Positions 43,276 to 53,236 of a stretch of 64,000 nucleotides of DNA are shown one piece after another. The translations under genes were made by a program, and so were the position numbers. The notes beneath the pieces are model-generated. The model was not told the origin of the DNA. It did not search any database and was given only the letters and a program-made list of their open reading frames with translations. The DNA lies in assembly GCF_005405245.1 (NCBI RefSeq), contig NZ_BJDR01000001.1, forward strand, positions 147,163 through 211,162. The letters are read 5' to 3'. This stretch comes from Enterococcus nangangensis (GTDB taxonomy: Bacteria; Bacillota; Bacilli; Lactobacillales; Enterococcaceae). Within the stretch, counting starts at the first letter, position 1. Every line of letters begins with the position of its first letter.

Positions 43276-44391
43276 TTAGTAGCGTAAAATAGCCACTAAA
43301 CTTTTTTCATCGGGAGCTTTTTCTTGTTCTAAGACATGAACATTACCGCCATTACTTAAAACGTCGAAGGCGATGCGGTTCAGTACTTGCCGCCGATCGT
43401 ATTCTGTATCGGGATCTTCACCGTAGCCGTCCACTAAATTATTCGTGGCAATAAATAATTGTGCTACTTTGCCAAGACGCGCTGCTTGGCTAATATCTAC
43501 TAATTGATCTTGCGTCTTGCGGTTCATAAAGGTTTGATATTCCGCCACTTCCCGGGCCACTAATTGCTCCGTGAGTTTTGGTAATTCCTTTTCTAAAGCT
43601 AGGGCATCAAGACCAGCCGGAGAAACATTAAGGTAAGCTTCTTTATCCAGTTGATCAAGCTTAGATAGTTTACGATATAAAGCATGGTTTTCTGGTAAGG
43701 CGGCGACAAAGAGCGGTAAATCTTTGTGAGGCAAGAAATTTTTTAAATAGTTATCAATTGCTTGATAATAATTTTGCCAATCAATTTGCTCTTCAGCATC
43801 TTTAGTGGAAACACCATGGTAGGCAACACCTTCTTTGCTACCGTTACGGCTGCCTGCTCCTTGTGAGGTGTAGTTAAGGTAGCCACCACTTAGCTCGTCA
43901 CCTAGCGTCGTCAACATATCGGTGGGAGCGTCATCTGTTAATTGCATCAATTCCAAGCTTTGATGACTCACTTCGTAAAGTTTCATGGCATCCCGAGTCA
44001 GGGCCAGTAAGTAGTAGTGATAGTTAAACTGAGTATTTTTAATTAAAGCCAGTAAATAAGGAAGATCACTGACGTAGTATTGGTCATCCACAGGAATGTC
44101 TAAGCGAAATGTTTCATAGCCTGCTGTGTGGAAAACCAATGCTAAACTTTTTGAAGCGTTCCGCCAAAAATGGGCATCTTGTAAGAGACTATCCATCTGT
44201 TCTTGAAACGGCTTCCAATTGTCGGCACCATAATTTTTCACGAAGCGTTCCTTAGCCTGTTTAGCAAAATTTTTAAACTGGAGTAGGTCTTGATCAACAG
44301 CCTGGTGGCCAACGTGAGTGTTTAACATAATCGTAACGAATGGTCCCTTGAGATCAGCAGCAATTAGCTTTTTAAACGCAGGTTCTTGCAT
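43276..44391 (-). CDS. Bacterial archaeo-eukaryotic release factor (baeRF)-like protein
   Basis: 371 residues from ATG 44391 behind GGAGGT. The layout matches baeRF proteins: an N-terminal part with PFVTIMLNTHVGHQAVDQDLLQFKN, a middle part with LLALTRDAMKLYEVSHQSLELMQ, GVAYHGVSTKDAEEQIDWQNYYQAIDNYL, and a C-terminal L7Ae-like part with KLTEQLVAREVAEYQ and LFIATNNLVDGYGEDPDTEYDRR. These are remote relatives of eukaryotic eRF1 without a proven function in bacteria; ribosome rescue or stress roles have been proposed. The gene stands alone and is divergent from dinG. Confidence 0.75.
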   Translation of the reverse strand: MQEPAFKKLIAADLKGPFVTIMLNTHVGHQAVDQDLLQFKNFAKQAKERFVKNYGADNWKPFQEQMDSLLQDAHFWRNASKSLALVFHTAGYETFRLDIPVDDQYYVSDLPYLLALIKNTQFNYHYYLLALTRDAMKLYEVSHQSLELMQLTDDAPTDMLTTLGDELSGGYLNYTSQGAGSRNGSKEGVAYHGVSTKDAEEQIDWQNYYQAIDNYLKNFLPHKDLPLFVAALPENHALYRKLSKLDQLDKEAYLNVSPAGLDALALEKELPKLTEQLVAREVAEYQTFMNRKTQDQLVDISQAARLGKVAQLFIATNNLVDGYGEDPDTEYDRRQVLNRIAFDVLSNGGNVHVLEQEKAPDEKSLVAILRY

Positions 44392-44542
44392 AAAACTACC
44401 TCCTAACAATTTTTTACTACAAAACAAGTGTATCATAATTTTTTTCATTTCCCAAAGAAGTCGTTTTTAAGTAAAAGACAAACGACTAACAAAGATTTTG
44501 CAAAAGTTGCGGCGGATCACCAACTTTTGGCAGAGATTATAG

Positions 44543-44548
44543 TATAAT
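44543..44548 (+). promoter_or_regulatory. -10 box of dinG operon
   Basis: A perfect TATAAT lies 26 bases before the dinG start. A -35 box at the usual distance is poor. Confidence 0.4.
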
Positions 44549-44573
44549 GACAATTGTGTAAAGGAGGGCGTTT

Positions 44574-47252
44574 ATGGAACCTATTTATGCCGTGGTGGAC
44601 CTTGAGACTACCGGCACAGATCCCCAACACGATAAAATTATTCAATTTGGTTGTGTCCTAATTCAAAATAATGAAATTATTGGCTCATTGGCTACCGATG
44701 TTAATCCCCTAAGAGAAATTCCGCAAGGGATTCAACAATTGACGGGGATTACCAATAGTCAAGTGAAAAAAGCGCCGACTTTAGAAGAAGTGGCGGGAAC
44801 AATTATTAGTTTTTTACATGGCACGATTTTTGTGGCCCACAATATTGCCTTTGATTATCGATTCTTAAGCGGTGCCTTACAAAAGCTTGGGTATGAGCCT
44901 TTGACCTTACCGGGGATTGATACGGTGAGTCTGGCGCAAATTTTGTATCCGCAAGAAGTTTCTTTTCGCTTAAATGATTTGGCGCAAAAATTTAACTTGC
45001 TCCATGATCATCCCCATCAAGCGGCTAGTGATGCTTTAGTCACAGGAGAACTCTTCTTGAAATTACAAGAGAAACTAGCGAACTTACCTCTTTTAACGTT
45101 AAAACAATTGGCTCAATTAAGTTGGGCGTTACCTTTTCAAACTGGTGCCTTGATTGAGGCGCAATTCGCACAAAAAAATAGTGAAGGGCAAGTTTTAGAC
45201 CCAGCCTTAGAAATTGTCGGCGAGCTAGTATTGCGGAAAAAAAGTTTAGCAAAAGCAATTGCCGATGGCGGGCAGTCTTATCCTTTTAAGAAAAAAGGGA
45301 AGCTCCGACTTTTTCCGCCAAACTTTTCTTTTCGAAAAGCTCAAGGCCGAATGATGAATCTCGTTTACCAGTTTTTCACTGATGAATTTCCAGAAAAGAT
45401 TTACTTGCTGGAAGCGCAAGCCGGACTGGGGAAGACTTTTGGCTATTTATTTCCTTTAAGTTTTCTGGCTAGTAACCAACAGCCGGTGGTGATTGCAACG
45501 CCAACGATTATCTTGCAACAACAACTTTTAGCCGACGTGACTAAAATAAATCAACGCTTACCGCAACCGATTCGGGCCACGTTAATTAAAAGTCCGCGTC
45601 ACTATTTAGATTTACAAAAGTTTGTCAAAACCTTAAAGGAAACTGGCACAAAACAAGTTTCTTTATACAAGATGATGCTCTTAGTCTGGTTGACGGAAAC
45701 GGAAACGGGGGACTTTAGCGAATTAAATTTATTGCGGATTAAAGATTTATATTTTCAAACGATTGCGTGTAGCGCTGTGGCAATGCCGCAAAAGGAAAAT
45801 CCTTACGGGCAAGTAGACTTTAGTTACTGGGTGAAAAAGCGGGCGCTTAACAGTAATGTCTTAATTACCAACCATGCTTTTTTATTGGAAGAAGCGCAAC
45901 GCCAGGATTATCAATTACCAAAAGCCCCTTATTTAGTGATTGATGAAGCCCAACACTTACCGGAAAATTTATTAAAAGCGGCGACGCAAACTTTTGATTG
46001 TCAAGCCTACTTACGGCAACTGGATTTTTGTCAGCTGACGATTCGTGAAAATAAAAGTGCTTTATCCACCGCAGAAACGTATTTATTTTTAGAAGTCGTG
46101 GAAACGTTAACTCAGAAATTAACGACTTTAGAAAAGTATTATTTGGATCGTAAAACACTAGACTATCCAGAAATTTATCCGGAGTCCACCTACATGAACG
46201 AAGCTTTGCCTGTCTTACAACTGGTGGATAGTATCGCCACTTTAATGAAGGACTTGCGCCAGTTAACGCCCCGTTTAACAAGTGACCCAACCACCAGTCC
46301 GGTTTTAAAATTGGTCTTAGGTCAATTGCTGGCAGCTAGTGGCGTTTTTACGGAATTTTATCATTTTGCAACAGGTGAAAAGTTACAGTGGTTTGCTAAA
46401 AGTTCTCAAGGTGGCTTGCAGTTGGTTTATTGTCTGACAGCCGTTTTAGCATTAGATAAGCAACCGTGGTTTCAACGCTACGAAAAAGTGTTATTGACCG
46501 GGGCGACCTTTAGTTTGGGGCGCCGGAATTATTTGCAAGAGCGCTTGGCTTTGACGACGGCTAAAACGAGTCGCTTGCAAAATCAATATGATTATCCAGC
46601 GCAAGTTCGATTTTATTTGCCAGAAAATTTAAGTGCTGAAAATCGGAATACTTATTTGGTGGCAGCCTTGAAGGATTATTTAGCTGAAGTACCGTATCCT
46701 TTGTTGGTTTTATTTTCCGCCCAAGACCAACTGAAAAAAGTTTTCTACGCCATACAGGAGACTGCGTTTTTGGCGCAACGGGAAATTTTTGCTCAAGGAA
46801 TCAACGGGACAAAAGAAAAATTATTGAAACGCTTTTCTTTAAGCGACAATGGTATCTTGTTAGGCAATGAGACTTTTTGGGAAGGTATTGATTTACCAGG
46901 CAAAGATTTGCCGGTGATTTTTGTGGCGAAGCTCCCTTTTGAAAATCCGCAACGTCCTTTAGTTGCCGCTCGTTATCAAGCTTTAGAAAAAGCAGGGAAG
47001 AATCCTTTTTATGAAGCGGCCTTACCTGACTGTAGTTTACATTTGCAACAAGCTTTTGGGCGCCTGTTACGCAGCAGTGAAGATCGCGGTTGTTTAGTGC
47101 TCTTTGATGAGCGTTTCACGAAGAGCCGTTACAGCCCCCAGCTGGCTAAAAATTTACCGCAAAGCTTGAAAGGGGAGGAACTGCCCCTAACCGCTTTACC
47201 ACAAGCTATTTTAGATTTTATTGAAGGAGGGGTGCCTTATGAAAAGACGTAG
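44574..47252 (+). CDS. dinG: DinG family helicase with N-terminal DnaQ-type exonuclease domain
   Basis: 892 residues. Residues 1-170 are a DEDD exonuclease (YAVVDLETTGTDPQHDKIIQFG, then FVAHNIAFDYRFL and HQAASDALVTGELF). The helicase follows with Walker A AQAGLGKT near 280, DEAQH near 460, and the C-terminal motifs GNETFWEGIDLPGK and QAFGRLLRS. The cysteines of an iron-sulfur cluster are not evident, as in other Gram-positive DinG proteins, in which this exonuclease-helicase fusion is the rule and the enzyme works mainly as a nuclease. AAAGGAGGG precedes ATG 44574. It overlaps ypmB by 14 bases. Confidence 0.94.
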   Translation: MEPIYAVVDLETTGTDPQHDKIIQFGCVLIQNNEIIGSLATDVNPLREIPQGIQQLTGITNSQVKKAPTLEEVAGTIISFLHGTIFVAHNIAFDYRFLSGALQKLGYEPLTLPGIDTVSLAQILYPQEVSFRLNDLAQKFNLLHDHPHQAASDALVTGELFLKLQEKLANLPLLTLKQLAQLSWALPFQTGALIEAQFAQKNSEGQVLDPALEIVGELVLRKKSLAKAIADGGQSYPFKKKGKLRLFPPNFSFRKAQGRMMNLVYQFFTDEFPEKIYLLEAQAGLGKTFGYLFPLSFLASNQQPVVIATPTIILQQQLLADVTKINQRLPQPIRATLIKSPRHYLDLQKFVKTLKETGTKQVSLYKMMLLVWLTETETGDFSELNLLRIKDLYFQTIACSAVAMPQKENPYGQVDFSYWVKKRALNSNVLITNHAFLLEEAQRQDYQLPKAPYLVIDEAQHLPENLLKAATQTFDCQAYLRQLDFCQLTIRENKSALSTAETYLFLEVVETLTQKLTTLEKYYLDRKTLDYPEIYPESTYMNEALPVLQLVDSIATLMKDLRQLTPRLTSDPTTSPVLKLVLGQLLAASGVFTEFYHFATGEKLQWFAKSSQGGLQLVYCLTAVLALDKQPWFQRYEKVLLTGATFSLGRRNYLQERLALTTAKTSRLQNQYDYPAQVRFYLPENLSAENRNTYLVAALKDYLAEVPYPLLVLFSAQDQLKKVFYAIQETAFLAQREIFAQGINGTKEKLLKRFSLSDNGILLGNETFWEGIDLPGKDLPVIFVAKLPFENPQRPLVAARYQALEKAGKNPFYEAALPDCSLHLQQAFGRLLRSSEDRGCLVLFDERFTKSRYSPQLAKNLPQSLKGEELPLTALPQAILDFIEGGVPYEKT

Positions 47253-47739
47253 CATCTTTGGTTTAAAAGAAAAGATTTTAGCTAGTATTTTAGCGGTACT
47301 GGTACTAGCAATTATTTTATTTAGTATCGTTTTAGTGCGGAGTACGCGTCCTTTTAATCAAGCCCGGCAAGAAGCGGAAGCTCTTGCGTTACGGTATGGT
47401 AAAATTAGCGAGCCTGACGCCTTTTACTACTACAATCGAAGCGGCGAATACTACGGTGTCAAAGGAAAAAGCACTAGCGGTGAGATGACCTACGCTTTAA
47501 TTCCTCAGGATGGCAAAGAAATTACGATTTTAAAAGAAAAGGATGGTACTAGTGATAACCAAGCGATGAAAATTGCCCTAGCTACTGGTAACGTTGTGAC
47601 GATTACCAAAGTGAGTTTAGGAAAAAAAGACGATCAAGTTGTCTGGGAAATTACTGGTAAAGATCAAAATAAGCAACTAGTTTACTTTTTAATTCAATTT
47701 ACAGATGGCCAAGTGCTATCTGAAATTCAAAATATTTAG
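47239..47739 (+). CDS. ypmB: YpmB-like membrane-anchored protein (DUF5590)
   Basis: 166 residues from ATG 47239 with GGAGGGG upstream. A basic N-terminus and one membrane helix (ILASILAVLVLAIILFSIVL) anchor a PepSY-like extracellular domain; YYNRSGEYYGVKGKSTSGE is the conserved centre. Function unknown. The dinG-ypmB-aspB-asnS order is the same as in Bacillus, which supports the assignment. It overlaps dinG and precedes aspB by 13 bases. Confidence 0.88.
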   Translation: MKRRSIFGLKEKILASILAVLVLAIILFSIVLVRSTRPFNQARQEAEALALRYGKISEPDAFYYYNRSGEYYGVKGKSTSGEMTYALIPQDGKEITILKEKDGTSDNQAMKIALATGNVVTITKVSLGKKDDQVVWEITGKDQNKQLVYFLIQFTDGQVLSEIQNI

Positions 47740-47752
47740 GAGGCTACATCTT

Positions 47753-48952
47753 ATGGAACTTTCCACCCGTGCTAAAAATATTGCTCCTTCTGCTACACTA
47801 AAAGCGGCCGCCAAAGCTCGTGCTTTAAAAGCTGAAGGGATTGATGTTATCAGTCTGACTGTCGGCGAGCCGGATTTTGTTACGCCAAAAGTTATTCAAG
47901 AAGCAGCACAAACGGCCATCGTTAAGGGTCAAGCGAGTTTTTACACCCCCACCAGTGGTTTACCCGCTTTAAAATCCGCTTTAAAAAATCATATCAAAAA
48001 GAATTATGGCTTAGATTATCAAGCCAACCAACTTTTAGTGACACCTGGGGCTAAGTTTGCTCTTTATACCGCTTTTCAAGTGTTACTGAACCCTGGCAAT
48101 GAAGTCTTGATTCCGGTTCCTTATTGGGTCAGTTACTCGGAGCAAGTAAAACTAGCTGGGGGCGTGCCGCTTTTTGTCCATCCTAGCGATCCGCATAGTG
48201 GTAAAGTTACGGTTTCCGACTTAGAAAAAATGGTCAGTCCGCAAACTAAAATTTTATTATTAAACTCACCATCCAATCCAAATGGGATGATTTATACGGC
48301 TGACGAACTTGTAGCGATTGCCGACTTTGTCAGTCAACATGATTTAATTGTGGTGGCAGACGATATTTATTCTAATTTAGTCTATAATCACGAAGTCTTT
48401 ACTTCGATTGCCATGATTAATCCCGAAATTCAAAAACGTACCATCGTCATTACCGGCGTTTCAAAGACCTACTCCATGACGGGCTGGCGGATTGGTTTTG
48501 CCTTTGGCGATCAAGAAGTCATTCAAGCCATGAGCGATCTTCAATCCCAAGCCGCTAGTAATCCGACAACCGTCAGTCAATACGCCGCGATTGCCGCTTT
48601 AAACGATGGGGAAAAAGCAGCAGAAGAAATGCGCCAAGCATTTGAAGAGCGCTTGAATAAAGCTTATGATTTAGTGGAAAAGATTCCAGGCTTTACTTTA
48701 GTGAAACCTCATGGGGCCTTTTATTTATTCCCTAACGTGGCAGAAGCAATGGCCAATTGTGGTTATGATGATTTAGATGTTTTTGTGGAAGACTTACTAC
48801 AAGAAGCTCACGTGGCAGTGGTTTCCGGTACCGGCTTTGGGGTGCATAACGCCATTCGTTTGAGTTATGCCGTCAGCCCTGAGGTTTTTCAAGAAGCTGT
48901 CGAAAGAATTCTTGCTTTTTTACAGCAAAAAAGCTTAAAATGTAAACATTGA
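47753..48952 (+). CDS. aspB: Aspartate aminotransferase, class I
   Basis: 399 residues from ATG 47753 (AGGAGG 12 bases upstream). [17 protein letters not shown] near 34, [22 protein letters not shown] and [18 protein letters not shown] with the PLP lysine are typical of the Bacillus-type AspB subgroup. It interconverts aspartate and oxaloacetate. Operon member before asnS; aspartate is the substrate for asparagine formation, which fits the pairing with asparaginyl-tRNA synthetase. Confidence 0.94.
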   Translation: MELSTRAKNIAPSATLKAAAKARALKAEGIDVISLTVGEPDFVTPKVIQEAAQTAIVKGQASFYTPTSGLPALKSALKNHIKKNYGLDYQANQLLVTPGAKFALYTAFQVLLNPGNEVLIPVPYWVSYSEQVKLAGGVPLFVHPSDPHSGKVTVSDLEKMVSPQTKILLLNSPSNPNGMIYTADELVAIADFVSQHDLIVVADDIYSNLVYNHEVFTSIAMINPEIQKRTIVITGVSKTYSMTGWRIGFAFGDQEVIQAMSDLQSQAASNPTTVSQYAAIAALNDGEKAAEEMRQAFEERLNKAYDLVEKIPGFTLVKPHGAFYLFPNVAEAMANCGYDDLDVFVEDLLQEAHVAVVSGTGFGVHNAIRLSYAVSPEVFQEAVERILAFLQQKSLKCKH

Positions 48953-48972
48953 GTGCAAAGGAGCGAAGTATA

Positions 48973-50271
48973 GTGAAACGTATTTCCATTATTGACGCAA
49001 AAGACTACGTCGGGCAAACTGTTGAAATCGGTGCCTGGGTAGCTAACAAGCGTTCATCAGGAAAAATTGCATTTTTACAATTACGTGATGGTACAGCGTA
49101 CTTTCAAGGCGTAGTAGTTAAAAATGAAGTAGGGGAAGAAATTTTTGAAACCGCTAAAGGGTTAACGCAAGAAACTTCCGTCATCATTACCGGCGAAATT
49201 CGCGAAGATAGCCGTTCGCATTTCGGGTATGAAATTGGGATTAGCAATGTCGAAGTAGTGGGGGAAAGTCATGAATATCCCATTACGCCTAAAGAACACG
49301 GCACCGACTTTTTAATGGATCATCGTCACTTGTGGTTGCGGTCCTCAAAACAACATGCCATCATGTTAATTAGAAATGAAGTGATTCGGGCCACCTACGA
49401 ATTCTTCAACAATAACGGCTTCATTAAAGTAGATCCACCAATTTTAACGGGCTCAGCGCCAGAAGGCACCACTGAACTTTTTGAAACTAATTATTTTGAT
49501 CAAAAAGCATATCTTTCTCAAAGTGGTCAGTTGTACATGGAAGCAGCTGCCATGGCTTTTGGTAAAGTCTTTTCTTTTGGCCCAACTTTTAGAGCTGAAA
49601 AATCTAAAACGCGGCGTCACTTAATTGAATTTTGGATGATTGAACCAGAAATGGCCTTTATGCATCAAGAAGAAAGTTTAGTTGTTCAAGAACAATACGT
49701 CGCTTTCTTAGTCCAAAATGTTCTAGAACATTGCGACTATGCCTTAGACGTCTTGGAACGGGATAAAGAGTTGTTGAAAAAATACACCCAACTACCTTTC
49801 CCGCGGATTACTTACGATGATGCCATCGAATTATTAATTAAAAATGGTTTTGACGATATCAAATGGGGGGATGACTTTGGTTCACCTCACGAAACCTTTA
49901 TCGCTAACTCTTTTGAAAAGCCAGTCTTTATTTTAAATTATCCAAAAGCTATCAAACCTTTCTACATGAAGCCACATCCAACGCGGGATGACGTGGTGAT
50001 TTGTGCGGACTTAATCGCGCCAGAAGGCTACGGGGAAATTATCGGGGGCTCTGAACGGGAAACCGACTATGACCAACTTTTGGTACAAATTAAGAAATTT
50101 GGTTTAAGCGAAGAAGAGTACAGCTGGTATTTAGATTTACGGAAGTACGGCTCCGTGCCTCACTCTGGGTTTGGTCTTGGTTTGGAACGGGCGATTACTT
50201 GGATTTCCGGTATTGAACACATTCGGGAAGCAATTCCTTTCCCACGTTTGTTAAATCGTATTTATCCATAA
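48973..50271 (+). CDS. asnS: Asparaginyl-tRNA synthetase
   Basis: 432 residues from GTG 48973, nine bases after AAAGGAG; the longer frame would start at TTG 48949 within the aspB stop. N-terminal OB fold ([24 protein letters not shown]), class II motif 2 ([25 protein letters not shown]) and motif 3 ([15 protein letters not shown]). Standard AsnRS length. Charges tRNA-Asn directly. It is the third gene of the ypmB-aspB-asnS stretch; no T-box is seen upstream. Confidence 0.96.
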   Translation: MKRISIIDAKDYVGQTVEIGAWVANKRSSGKIAFLQLRDGTAYFQGVVVKNEVGEEIFETAKGLTQETSVIITGEIREDSRSHFGYEIGISNVEVVGESHEYPITPKEHGTDFLMDHRHLWLRSSKQHAIMLIRNEVIRATYEFFNNNGFIKVDPPILTGSAPEGTTELFETNYFDQKAYLSQSGQLYMEAAAMAFGKVFSFGPTFRAEKSKTRRHLIEFWMIEPEMAFMHQEESLVVQEQYVAFLVQNVLEHCDYALDVLERDKELLKKYTQLPFPRITYDDAIELLIKNGFDDIKWGDDFGSPHETFIANSFEKPVFILNYPKAIKPFYMKPHPTRDDVVICADLIAPEGYGEIIGGSERETDYDQLLVQIKKFGLSEEEYSWYLDLRKYGSVPHSGFGLGLERAITWISGIEHIREAIPFPRLLNRIYP

Positions 50272-50290
50272 AAAAGAGGAGTCTGTTAAA

Positions 50291-50938
50291 ATGCAAATTT
50301 ATCCTAATGATCGCATTGTCTTTTTTGGCGACAGTATTACTGATGCTGACCGTAATCGGGAAGATAATACAGATTTAGGCCATGGTTTTCCGTTGTTCAT
50401 CGCTTCACAACTTGGATCAAAGTATCCAGAAATGAACTTGAGTTTTTACAACCGCGGTATTTCAGGCAATAAAGTGGCTGATTTAAATCGTCGCTTGGAA
50501 GAAGATGTCTTGGCTTTGATGCCGGATGTGGTTTCCATCATGGTAGGGATTAACGACACGTGGCACAACGTGGAAAGTCCTGATTTTGGTACGGCTAAAG
50601 CTGCGATTGCTTTTGAAAAAGAATACCGCCAATTACTCATGAGTTTAAAACGGGCGGGCGTCAGTCGTTTAATTTTAATGGAACCTTTTGTTTTACCAAT
50701 TCCTAAAAACCGCACCACTTGGCGGGTGGACTTGGATCAAAAGATTCAAGTGATTCGTTTATTGGCCGCAGAATTTCACGCCGAATTTATTTCTTTAGAC
50801 GGCTTAATGAACGCCGCGGGTATTCGCCACGGTTTTGAGCTTTATACAAAAGATGGTGTGCATCCAACACCAGTAGGTTACGGCTTAATTACAGATGAAT
50901 GGATGCGCCACGTGCAACCAACGATGGAGCTGAAATAG
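50291..50938 (+). CDS. SGNH/GDSL hydrolase
   Basis: 215 residues. Block I FFGDSITDAD (Ser15), block III MVGINDTWHN, and block V DGVHPTPVGY carry the catalytic Ser, Gly/Asn oxyanion and Asp-His residues. No signal peptide, so it is probably cytoplasmic. The group includes esterases of acylated sugars and lipids; the substrate is not apparent. GAGGAG precedes ATG 50291. It lies 19 bases after asnS and may ride on the same transcript. Confidence 0.88.
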   Translation: MQIYPNDRIVFFGDSITDADRNREDNTDLGHGFPLFIASQLGSKYPEMNLSFYNRGISGNKVADLNRRLEEDVLALMPDVVSIMVGINDTWHNVESPDFGTAKAAIAFEKEYRQLLMSLKRAGVSRLILMEPFVLPIPKNRTTWRVDLDQKIQVIRLLAAEFHAEFISLDGLMNAAGIRHGFELYTKDGVHPTPVGYGLITDEWMRHVQPTMELK

Positions 50939-50945
50939 TTTTGAG

Positions 50946-50999
50946 AAAAAAGAAGCAGGGACTTGAATCACGACGATTCAAGTCCCTACTTCTTTTTTA
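50946..50999. terminator. Bidirectional terminator
   Basis: AGGGACTTGAATC pairs with GATTCAAGTCCCT, extended by AAGAAG/CTTCTT, with A- and T-tracts outside. It ends both the asnS-hydrolase transcript and the convergent MoxR operon. Confidence 0.88.
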
Positions 51000-51001
51000 T
51001 G

Positions 51002-53236
51002 TTACTGAGGTTTTTTACCAATCTGCCATAAAGCTAAGAGGATTTTTTCTAAGCGACGAAAATCTTTAGGCTGCGGCAGTTGATCACCGTAACGCATCCG
51101 TTCGTAAATCGCTGTCGCTGCTTTAAAGTCTTGTCCTAACTCTTCGTTAATCGCCGCTAATTGTTGCTGATACTCGCGCAGGGTCATGGCTGGTAAGCGG
51201 GGAATTTTTTTGTTGGCCTTTTTCAAGAGCCAACGAAATGCTTGAGGATAATCATTTAAGAGATAGCGTAAATAAAATAATTGGCTTTGGTAAATAATTT
51301 TTTTATGGAAGAAAGCAAAGATACCCAGTAGTAAAAAGCAAAGCCCCAGAAGTAAGATACGCCACCAAGAAATTTTGACGGAATTTTTAGTATCCGCAGT
51401 TGTAGAAGCTGTTGTCTCAGTACTAGCTAAGGTACTACTCACAGTCGTAGAGCTTTCTTTGGTGGATTGTTGCGACTGCTTTTCACTTTCAGTACTACTG
51501 CTACTGGAGGAATAAATCGTTTCTTCATTATTAGCAGCTTCCCGCGGTGTTTGTTCTACAGGAGAGTTAAAAGAAGTGGTGGGTTCAAAAGGAATCCAGC
51601 CATATTGAGCAAAGTAGACCTCCGGCCAAGAATGAGCTTCCGCACTAGTAATTCGGAAAAGTTTTTGCCCCGCGGGAGTATAACCAATCATGGTGCCACT
51701 GGAATAGCCTTTCGTCCAACGTGCCGGAATGCCTAAAGAGCGTAGCAAGACCACCATGCTAGAAGAAAAATGATCACAATACCCTACAGGATCTGTAAAT
51801 AAAAAGTAGTCGACAAAATCGGCGTCCTTTGGTAACGTTGTGGCATCAATTTTTGAATAGCGAAACTTGCCACTATTTTTCAAATAATCTTCCACTGCTT
51901 TGACTTGTTGATAGTAACTGGTGGCCTCCGCAGTGACCTCTTTAGCGAGATTGACCACCCGGGGCGGTAAACTTTCCGGTAAGGAATAATAAGCGCCTTT
52001 AGTTAAACTGCCGGTTTGATTGTTTAAAGAGCTATTGGCTTGCTCCAGTGTGACGGTAGCTAAAAGTTCTGGCGTATAGATGGCAGGCTGATAGGTATAA
52101 GTGAAGCGAGCCTCCTCTTCAGAAACGTCTTTTAAGTACAAACGATTGTGATCAGGCGCATAAAAAAGATGTTGGCCATTTAATAATTTTGCTTCCGGTG
52201 TGTAATTGACGACACCATAGGGAATAGGTAAATAAGTCGGCTTTTCAAAAAAGGAGAGGCGCACCGTTTCAGCAGGGCCGAGACTCGTGAAACCACTTTC
52301 CAGTTGCCAGTTGGTAGGTATCGTTTTTTCTAAGTGATGATTACTATTTTCCCAACCACGTCCTGTGTAATAATCTTTATTTTCAATTTTCCAGTAATGA
52401 CTAGAGTCTTGGCGGGCTTGAAAGATTGTTTCATGACTATCAATCATGGGTCCTCCCAAGGCACTATCGTCTTCAGAAAAGCCTTGCTCTTGGGGAAAAT
52501 CACTACGACTCACTTCATTGACAAAATCATAAAAGCCTTGGTCGTTAGCTAGCGTTCGCCAGACACTACTGTGAGTAATTAAAGAGCTAGCAAGTTGTGT
52601 TTTGGTGTTGGTTAAATAATAAGCGCCCATAAACATCACGCTTAAAGCGGCGATACTCAAGAAAAAATTCCAAAAGCGCAAGCCACTGCCGTGAACTTGT
52701 TGTAAGAAGCGTGCTAGCAAAAGAAAAATAGTAAAGTTAATTACGGCTTTTAGTGTATCTTGTTGGTTTAAAATTTCTAAAAGGACCATTAATAAAATGC
52801 CAGTCGCCAAAAGAGGCATGAAGCGCTGATATTTTTGGAAAAAGATGACTAGTGGAATTAACAGGAACAAAAGAAAAGTTAAAACCAGCATCGGTGGCAG
52901 TTGCGTAAGCTCTTGATTGGCGAAACGTTGCCATAATTGCCAACTATCAGCAAAAAAGCTACGCCAAAGTTGCAGATAGTTATGAGGATAAAAGAGCGTG
53001 CCAATAACGTAACTCCCCATGAAAAAGCTCCCTAAAAAGATCCACAGGTCGCTAAACTTTCCTAGTGCTAGAAAGCAGAGAAAAATAAGATACAAGGTGA
53101 AAGGGCGACTTAAGATAATTGCGTTTGCTTCGGTTAGTGGATCCAACCAGGTTGTCAGGGCTAAGATTAAACTTACAGTAGACAGCAGACGCAATAAGAG
53201 TTGTGTCGTTTGATTAGGTAATTTTAAATCTTCCAT
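51002..53236 (-). CDS. Membrane transglutaminase-like protein (TgpA family)
   Basis: 744 residues. About six membrane helices in the first 210 residues, then a large extracellular part with a transglutaminase-like domain (DPVGYCDHFSSSMVVLLRSL with catalytic Cys; AEAHSWPEVYF with His; GWIPFEPT). A Ser/Thr-rich linker precedes a further helix and a cytoplasmic DUF4129-like tail. It belongs to the MoxR-DUF58-transglutaminase operon family. The role may be in surface protein or wall crosslinking or proteolysis; no substrate is known here. Its start overlaps the DUF58 stop by 13 bases; GGAGGTGG is upstream. Confidence 0.9.
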   Translation of the reverse strand: MEDLKLPNQTTQLLLRLLSTVSLILALTTWLDPLTEANAIILSRPFTLYLIFLCFLALGKFSDLWIFLGSFFMGSYVIGTLFYPHNYLQLWRSFFADSWQLWQRFANQELTQLPPMLVLTFLLFLLIPLVIFFQKYQRFMPLLATGILLMVLLEILNQQDTLKAVINFTIFLLLARFLQQVHGSGLRFWNFFLSIAALSVMFMGAYYLTNTKTQLASSLITHSSVWRTLANDQGFYDFVNEVSRSDFPQEQGFSEDDSALGGPMIDSHETIFQARQDSSHYWKIENKDYYTGRGWENSNHHLEKTIPTNWQLESGFTSLGPAETVRLSFFEKPTYLPIPYGVVNYTPEAKLLNGQHLFYAPDHNRLYLKDVSEEEARFTYTYQPAIYTPELLATVTLEQANSSLNNQTGSLTKGAYYSLPESLPPRVVNLAKEVTAEATSYYQQVKAVEDYLKNSGKFRYSKIDATTLPKDADFVDYFLFTDPVGYCDHFSSSMVVLLRSLGIPARWTKGYSSGTMIGYTPAGQKLFRITSAEAHSWPEVYFAQYGWIPFEPTTSFNSPVEQTPREAANNEETIYSSSSSSTESEKQSQQSTKESSTTVSSTLASTETTASTTADTKNSVKISWWRILLLGLCFLLLGIFAFFHKKIIYQSQLFYLRYLLNDYPQAFRWLLKKANKKIPRLPAMTLREYQQQLAAINEELGQDFKAATAIYERMRYGDQLPQPKDFRRLEKILLALWQIGKKPQ

